DNA from: Chondrilla cf. caribensis | Lineage: Eukaryota > Porifera > Demospongiae > Chondrillida > Chondrillidae | Length of the DNA: 64,000 bases | NCBI GenBank assembly: GCA_964020155.1 | Contig: OZ026554.1 | Span: 1,190,247 to 1,254,246 of the forward strand | Reading direction: 5' to 3' | Part shown: positions 58,801 to 64,000 of the stretch, piece by piece | Position numbering within the stretch: the first letter of the stretch is position 1 | Layout of the letters: the number at the start of each line of letters is the position of its first letter | Position numbers and translations under genes: made by a program | Notes under the pieces: model-generated | Told to the model about the DNA's origin: nothing | What the model saw: the letters and a program-made list of their open reading frames with translations, nothing else | Databases searched by the model: none

Positions 58801-59116
58801 CCTTCTCCTTCAACTGCACTGTTGTTACCCATCACAAGTCTGCCCTGTTACAGTAACTTGGTGATTTGCAAGTGCAGCTGTTGATGGTGTGGTGTATTAT
58901 TGAAAGCTTATATAAGTATAAATAAAACACACGGCTTTTATAGCTAAAACCATATTGATATTGTGTTATACATATACCTATTACTTACAATGTACCTCTG
59001 GTTAAACCCTTTACTTGTTCATTTACTCCAGGCAAGACCAATGACCTAATTATACCGTACCCATTGACCCGGTGACCGTCTATATTGCTAATTGCAGGAG
59101 TTAATCATGTACTCAC

Positions 59117-59336
59117 CATGTGTCTGTACATGGGTGCATGAAGGAATTGGCATCACTTGAACATTGTACACAACATCCACGGGGTACAACCTGGTGTATG
59201 AGTATGTCATCCCATAGACATGCCTTCCACAACCTGGTGTACATGCTTCCATGTCAGCTTGTTTGAATGATGACATTGACCCAACACATGATATACATTG
59301 ATACTGTTTGTAGACCTTGCATGGGGTACACATGTG
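59117..59336 (-). other. Cysteine-rich exon-like block in SU7/SU-psi spacer
   Basis: Between acceptor atgatag and donor gtgagt the minus strand is open and reads CTPCKVYKQYQCISCVG, then ADMEACTPGCGRHVYGMTY and IPSCTHVQTH. The spacing of cysteines recalls small Ly6/three-finger-like domains, but this is only a resemblance. Homologous blocks in the other spacers have stops or indels, so it may be an old exon that is decaying. Confidence 0.35.
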
Positions 59337-59408
59337 CTATCATTTGATGTGAATCAGATATAATTTTGTCACAATTGGTTGGTATGAGCACATGTTCTCA
59401 GCCGACAC

Positions 59409-59639
59409 CTGTAACAGTGAAGTGAATGTGGATGACACCAAATCTGTCACTAGTCCTCAAGCCAATAGCCTTGTTGTCAATGTGTGGGTGCTTTGTACTA
59501 CTTTGAAGTATTTTTTTCCCATTGACAGTCTGGAGTCCATTAATAGTGTTCAGTGTTGTAGTGTTTGAGATGTTTATATCGTATATTGTGGTACATTGCT
59601 TGGTACATTGCTTGGTACATTGCTTGGTACATGCATCAT
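59409..59639 (-). other. Exon-like block containing the 12-bp repeat
   Basis: 231 nt, phase 1-1, acceptor aatttccag and donor gtgtcg. It reads DACTKQCTKQCTKQC, then INISNTTTLNTINGLQTVNG and IGLRTSDRFGVIHIHFTVT without a stop. The SU3 and SU5 spacer copies keep the second part open but their lengths (202 and 220 nt) break phase symmetry. It could be an alternative last part of SU7 or part of a small separate gene. Confidence 0.35.
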
Positions 59640-59988
59640 CTGGAAATTATGTGATTGTAAGTTTATACATTTACAGTATAATCTCATGTACACTCTTCCA
59701 ATTCCTCCTGTTATGATGTATACTGAAGTCTTTGTAGTATAGTGTATGTATACCTTTCTGGTATTGATTAGTCTTGCCCAGTGATATGCTCAACAGAAGC
59801 AGACATGCACCTTTACAACATGTGTACTGTAAAGTATGAATATGTAAGCAATGTAAATGATTACCAGTAGTAGCTGAATGCTCTATTTAGACTAATAAGT
59901 TGCATGTGAATATACTGTTTTTACTGATTATAATGAGAAATTGTGTTGCAATCTCTCGGACACTGATCTTTGGCAAACACATTCGAGA

Positions 59989-59999
59989 TTAATTTCGTT
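59989..59999 (-). CDS. SU7 terminal micro-exon
   Basis: Acceptor CATTTTGTTGCAG, then AA CGA AAT TAA: Lys-Arg-Asn-stop. Confidence 0.65.
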
Positions 60000-62900
60000 C
60001 TGCAACAAAATGATAACAGCAAAGTAAAGGGATGGTTTGTGCCTCCAGTGGGCAAGAGTATGTATTGTGTACTTTCTTGCATGGGATGACATACTTTTGC
60101 AAGTTGGGGCTCTCTTGTTCCAATGTCCAGTTTTTTTGCACTTTCTTTTCGTTGGACCTTTGAGCTTGTATCCTCTGTTACAAGAATAGCGAACTCTATC
60201 TCCCGGTTTAGTTCCTCTGGAGACATCCACCCTTCCATTAGTGATCTCCCCAGGATGTCCACAGTCTATTACTGTAACAAGGACATATCAGAGAGCGGGT
60301 TCATAGATGCAGGTGGTACACGTTGCTATGGTAACTGTGGGTTTAGAGTGGGCTCAGGTGTAAGTACACCTGTGGAGAACATTTGAATAACTTACGTTCT
60401 TCACAGGTAGGTGCAGTTCCACCCCATTCTCCAGTGAAGAGAGAACAAAATCTATACCGCCGCCACCTTCCTCTCATTTTATAGCCTACATCACAACGGT
60501 ACCTTGCACGGTGCCTCGTAGAGAACCTCTTCACTTTCACTGATCCATGTTCAATGATGTCCGGTGGAGGACATGTCTTTGGTACTGTGTGATTACATAA
60601 CCTTTCTAACTATTATCTATTACATTTGATTATTGTTTAACCATCACCACTATATGTGGTATTTTAAGTAGTGTCTCACCTTCACAAGTATTGGTTGCCC
60701 CACTCCATCTGCCATAAGATGCACATGTTCTAGACCATGCTCCTTTGAGTATGAATCCTTCATCACATGTAGTCCAAATAGTTGCATGTAGTTTAGTCCC
60801 TTCAGAGGCATCCACTGTTCCATTGGTAACATTTCCAGGATGTCCACAGTCTATAGATGCTGCATGTAATGTGCAGAATAAATTAACATAAAATCCCATG
60901 GTTGTATGGAGGTTATTGGAATAGTGGTCAACTTACATTCTTCACACGTTGGTGCTGGTCCATCCCATTCTCCAGTTAAAAGATCACAAGTTCTCCAAAA
61001 TTGTCCTCTCAGTGCATAACCTATATCACAGCTGTACCTTGCATAGGAACCAAACACAGGCAATGTGAATGATCCATGATCAATGTCTTCAGCATCAGGA
61101 CATCTCTTTATTGCTGCCAGAAATGAGAACAATGTTAAATAATATTATATTATTTTCCTTTTTGTCGTACTACTTAAATTTCCAGTACGGCACGAGATAA
61201 TATGTTCTTACTTCCATGCTATTATTGCATTATTTGTAAAATATCGCACCATGTGTATGTGTGTTGCTATGCATACGTACATCTACAGAAGTCAGTTTAC
61301 AGTGGAATCTCTATTAAAGGACACTTCAAAGAAAGGGTACCATGGAAATTACCTCCCTACAAAGGACACTTCCTAAGGCACCAATAATAATATACCACTC
61401 TCCAGGACCTATAGTGGTGATACATTTTTCACCTCTGAAGAGTGGACAACCTCTCTACAGTGGACACATTAGCTGGTCCCAATGTGTCCTTTATAGAAAG
61501 GTCCCATACGTGATTCCATTTAAAGTGGTACTCACCTTCACAGGTAGGTTCGAGTCCACTCCAGGTACCATTAGATTGACATTTTCTCCATGATGACCCA
61601 TTCCGAATGTATCCCTCATCACAGCTGTAGTGAATCCTTTTTGGGTAATGTACTGTAGACCCAAAAACACGTACTGTTCCATTGGTGATGTTCCCGGGAT
61701 GTCCACAGTCCAGCACTAAACACAATACACACATCAAGATTGAGTATCACTATGACACAGTTTGTGACAAACTATAAGTGACATATGTACAACAAGACTG
61801 CTTTATGGTTCATTGCAACATCTCACTACAAGATGGTTCCCTTCCACTCCATCCGTATCGTTCACATGTTCTGTATGACTGTCCATTGAGTTTGTCATCA
61901 CACTTGTAGTAGACTCTAGAACCTAATTTTGTTCCATTATCCACAATTACTTTGCCGTTAGTAATGTTACCAGGATGTCCACAGTCTATTTCTGTTGATG
62001 AATGGAAAGTGAGTAAGGTTACTTCCAATGGTCAATGATTCCAATGTAGTGGTGTTGTGTTGTGTGTGCAGATATTGTCCCTGAAGTGAATGCACGGCCT
62101 ATTATCACCCATACATGCATACCTTCACAAGTTGGTTCCCTTCCACTCCATGCCCCATGAGAGCTACATGTTCTGTATGACCACCCATTGAGTCTATATC
62201 TTCTATCACATGTGTAGTAGATCCTAGCATTTACTTTAGTTCCTTCAGAGACATTCACTGTTCCGTATTGAATATTTCCAGGATGTCCACAGTCTACATT
62301 TGCTACAGTTGAGAATGAAGGCACCATGTTATCCCCTGTAAGTACACCTGTGGAGAACATTCCAATAACTTACATTCTTCACAAGTTGGTGCTGTTCTAT
62401 CCCATTCTCCAGTCAAGAAATCACAATCTCTATACAACCTTCCTCTCCTTTCATAGCCTACATCACAAGTGTAATATGCACTGTGCCACGTAGAGAACCG
62501 AGTCACTTTCACTGATCCGTGTTCAATCATGTCCGGTTGAGGACATGTCTTGATTACTGTGTGATTACATATCATTTCTAACTATGATGTATTACATTTG
62601 ATTATTGTTTAACATTACCACCACATGTGGTATTTTAAGTAGTGTCTCACCTTCACAAGTAGGGGTTGTCCCACTCCATCTGCCATCAGATCCACATGTT
62701 CTGGACTTTGATCCATTGTATGTGAATCCTTCATCACATGTGTACTGAGCTATTGCATGTAGTTTAGTTCCTTCAGAGACATCCACTCTTCCTTTGGTAA
62801 CATTTCCAGGATGTCCACAGTCGACAGATGCTGTATGTAATGTGTAGAATTAATTAGCATAATGTCCCATGGTTGTATGGTGGTTATTGGAATAGTGGGT

Positions 62901-64000
62901 AACTTACATTCTTCACAAGTAGGTGCTGTTCCATCCCATTCTCCAGTGAAGAGATCACAATCTCTATACCATGATCCTCTCATTTCATAGCCTACATCAC
63001 AAGTGTAATATGCACTTTGCCACGTAGAGAACCGAATCACTTCCACTGATCCATGTTCAATGTCCGGTTGAGGACATGTCTTGAGTACTGTGTGATTACA
63101 TAGCATTTCTAACTATGATGCATTACATTTGATTATTGTTTGATATTACCACTATATGTGGTATTTTAAGTAGTGTCTCACCTTCACAAGTAGGGGTTGT
63201 CCCACTCCATCTGCCATCAGATCCACATGTTCTGGACTTTGATCCATTGTATGTGAATCCTTCATCACATGTGTACTGAGCTATTGCATGTAGTTTAGTT
63301 CCTTCAGAGACATCCACTCTTCCTTTGGTAACATTTCCAGGATGTCCACAGTCGACAGATGCTGTATGTAATGTGTAGAATTAATTAGCATAATGTCCCA
63401 TGGTTGTATGGTGGTTATTGGAATAGTGGTCAACTTACATTCTTCACAAGTAGGTGCTGTTCCATCCCATTCTCCAGTGAAGAGATCACAATCTCTCCTA
63501 CTTTGTCCTCTCAGTGCATGACCCCTATCACAGCTGTACCTTGCATAGAGTTCATGGAAATATCTAATGTAATCAACCACTCTGACAGATCCATGATCAA
63601 TGTCTTCTGGGTTAGGACATTTCTTCATTGCTGTCAGAAATGAGGACAATGTTAAGTAATAATATACTATTTTCCTTACTGTCATACTTCTTAATTTCCA
63701 GTATGGCATGAGATAATATGTTCTTACGTACTTCCACGCTATGATTGTATTACAATATACAATATACAATATACAATATCGCACCATGTGGGTGTGTGTT
63801 GCTAACATTTCTATCTATGATGCATCACATTTGATTATTGTCTAATATTACCACCATATTCACCTTCACAAGTAGGGGTTGTCCCCCTCCATCTGCCATC
63901 ATATCCACATGTTCTAGACCTTGATCCATTACGTATGAATCCTTCATCACATGTGTACCGAACAGCTGCACGTGGTTTAGTACCTTCAGAGACATCCACT
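59989..64000 (-). CDS. SU7: CCP gene, 3' part, runs off the right edge
   Basis: Thirteen CCP exons are visible, the stop lies in the micro-exon 59989-59999 (Lys-Arg-Asn), and the signal exons must lie to the right of the window. Order as read: B (partial) A B C/A B C D E F A B C T. It lacks G, S and H exons; the S or G position next to T has been deleted (junction near 60340-60360). All visible exons are open. Same secreted CCP type inferred. Confidence 0.7.
60095..61113 (-). CDS. SU7 CCP exons, last four (A B C T)
   Basis: A 60937-61113, B 60680-60859, C 60396-60584, T 60095-60271. B has TTCDEGF and NTCE in place of the usual YTCDEGF and PTCE. C ends in GAAC|gtaagt. T is basic: SRGTKPGDRVRYSCNRG, KRKCKKTGHWNKR. 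Confidence 0.87.
61301..61508. mobile_element. MITE-like insertion in SU7 intron
   Basis: The left end CAGTGGAATCTCTATTAAAG plus GACAC and the right end (reverse) TGGGACCTTTCTATAAAGGA plus CACA are similar inverted termini, with an internal CCTCTCTACAGTGGACAC. This resembles widespread invertebrate DNA-transposon termini. It lies in the intron upstream of A 60937 (between F and A). Confidence 0.6.
61536..64000 (-). CDS. SU7 CCP exons, upstream visible part (B A B C/A B C D E F)
   Basis: B 63864 to beyond 64000, A 63439-63630, B 63182-63361, C/A 62908-63087, B 62651-62830, C 62374-62556, D 62123-62302, E 61827-61991, F 61536-61715. The B exons 63182 and 62651 (VTKGRVDVSEG) are nearly identical with their flanks, 531 bp apart. 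E has lost three residues after Cys2 (KCDDKLNG). C 62374 has an extra Met (PDMIEHG). Confidence 0.87.
63751..63779. repeat. 7-bp tandem repeat ACAATAT
   Basis: Four copies in an SU7 intron. Confidence 0.8.

Larger units (their letters stand above)
58801..59988. other. Spacer between SU7 and SU-psi
   Basis: TATA 58908-58915, half-sites 59057-59078, the best preserved cysteine-rich block (59117-59336), the best preserved exon-like block (59409-59639, with the 12-bp repeat) and the SU7 3' flank (59740-59900). Confidence 0.55.

Overview
The window is eukaryotic: genes split by short introns (many 65-110 bp, GT..AG), TATA-box promoters, decayed LINE-like and MITE-like elements, and extracellular domain exons. 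An invertebrate animal is certain enough. A sponge is my best guess from the very compact introns and the type of retroelement debris, but the species cannot be fixed from the sequence.

The content is almost a single family. About 140 exons, all on the minus strand, each encode one complement control protein (CCP/sushi/SCR) module of about 55-70 residues with four cysteines and a Trp before Cys4. They form a head-to-tail row of genes, read right to left and named here SU7 (60.0 kb to beyond the right edge, partial), SU-psi (58.1-58.9 kb, remnant), SU6 (50.8-57.7 kb), SU5 (39.0-50.0 kb), SU4 (33.75-38.05 kb), SU3 (21.9-32.7 kb), SU2 (17.3-20.8 kb, broken) and SU1 (4.9-16.7 kb). A different, partial gene with three CCP exons and two non-CCP exons lies at 1-1276.

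A complete gene has a TATA box, a 28-nt first coding exon starting MKLTVVALL, a 30-36 nt second exon completing a signal peptide, 7 to 30 CCP exons, a very basic last CCP, and a micro-exon that adds Lys-Arg-Asn or similar and stops. No membrane segment or GPI signal was seen, so the products look like secreted multi-CCP proteins of roughly 450 to 1,900 residues. In length and layout they resemble factor H or CR1-type chains, but function is not shown by the sequence.

CCP exons fall into classes, named here by their start: N (first CCP, DAATISCGHPGN), F (VVDCGHPGN), C (VLKTCPQPDIEHG), D (ANVDCGHPGNIQYG), E (EIDCGHPGNITNG), A (AMKKCPNPEDINHG), B (ASVDCGHPGNVTNG), H (VPNCEHPGNITNG), G (DCELPGDPKHGK), S (penultimate, SGGTELDATVQ) and T (basic terminal). 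Every intron is phase 1, so exons can be gained, lost or skipped without shifting the frame. F-C-D-E forms a four-exon higher-order repeat of about 1.1 kb. SU1, SU3 and SU5 are copies of a larger unit of about 17 kb that carries a LINE fragment at the same place. The array is in flux: hybrid exons, fresh tandem duplications, deletions, an inverted exon, nonsense and frameshift lesions, and whole remnant genes are all visible.

Spacers between genes hold conserved promoter blocks with AGGTCA-like half-sites, a 12-bp minisatellite inside an exon-like block, and a cysteine-rich exon-like block. No tRNA, rRNA or CRISPR was recognised.
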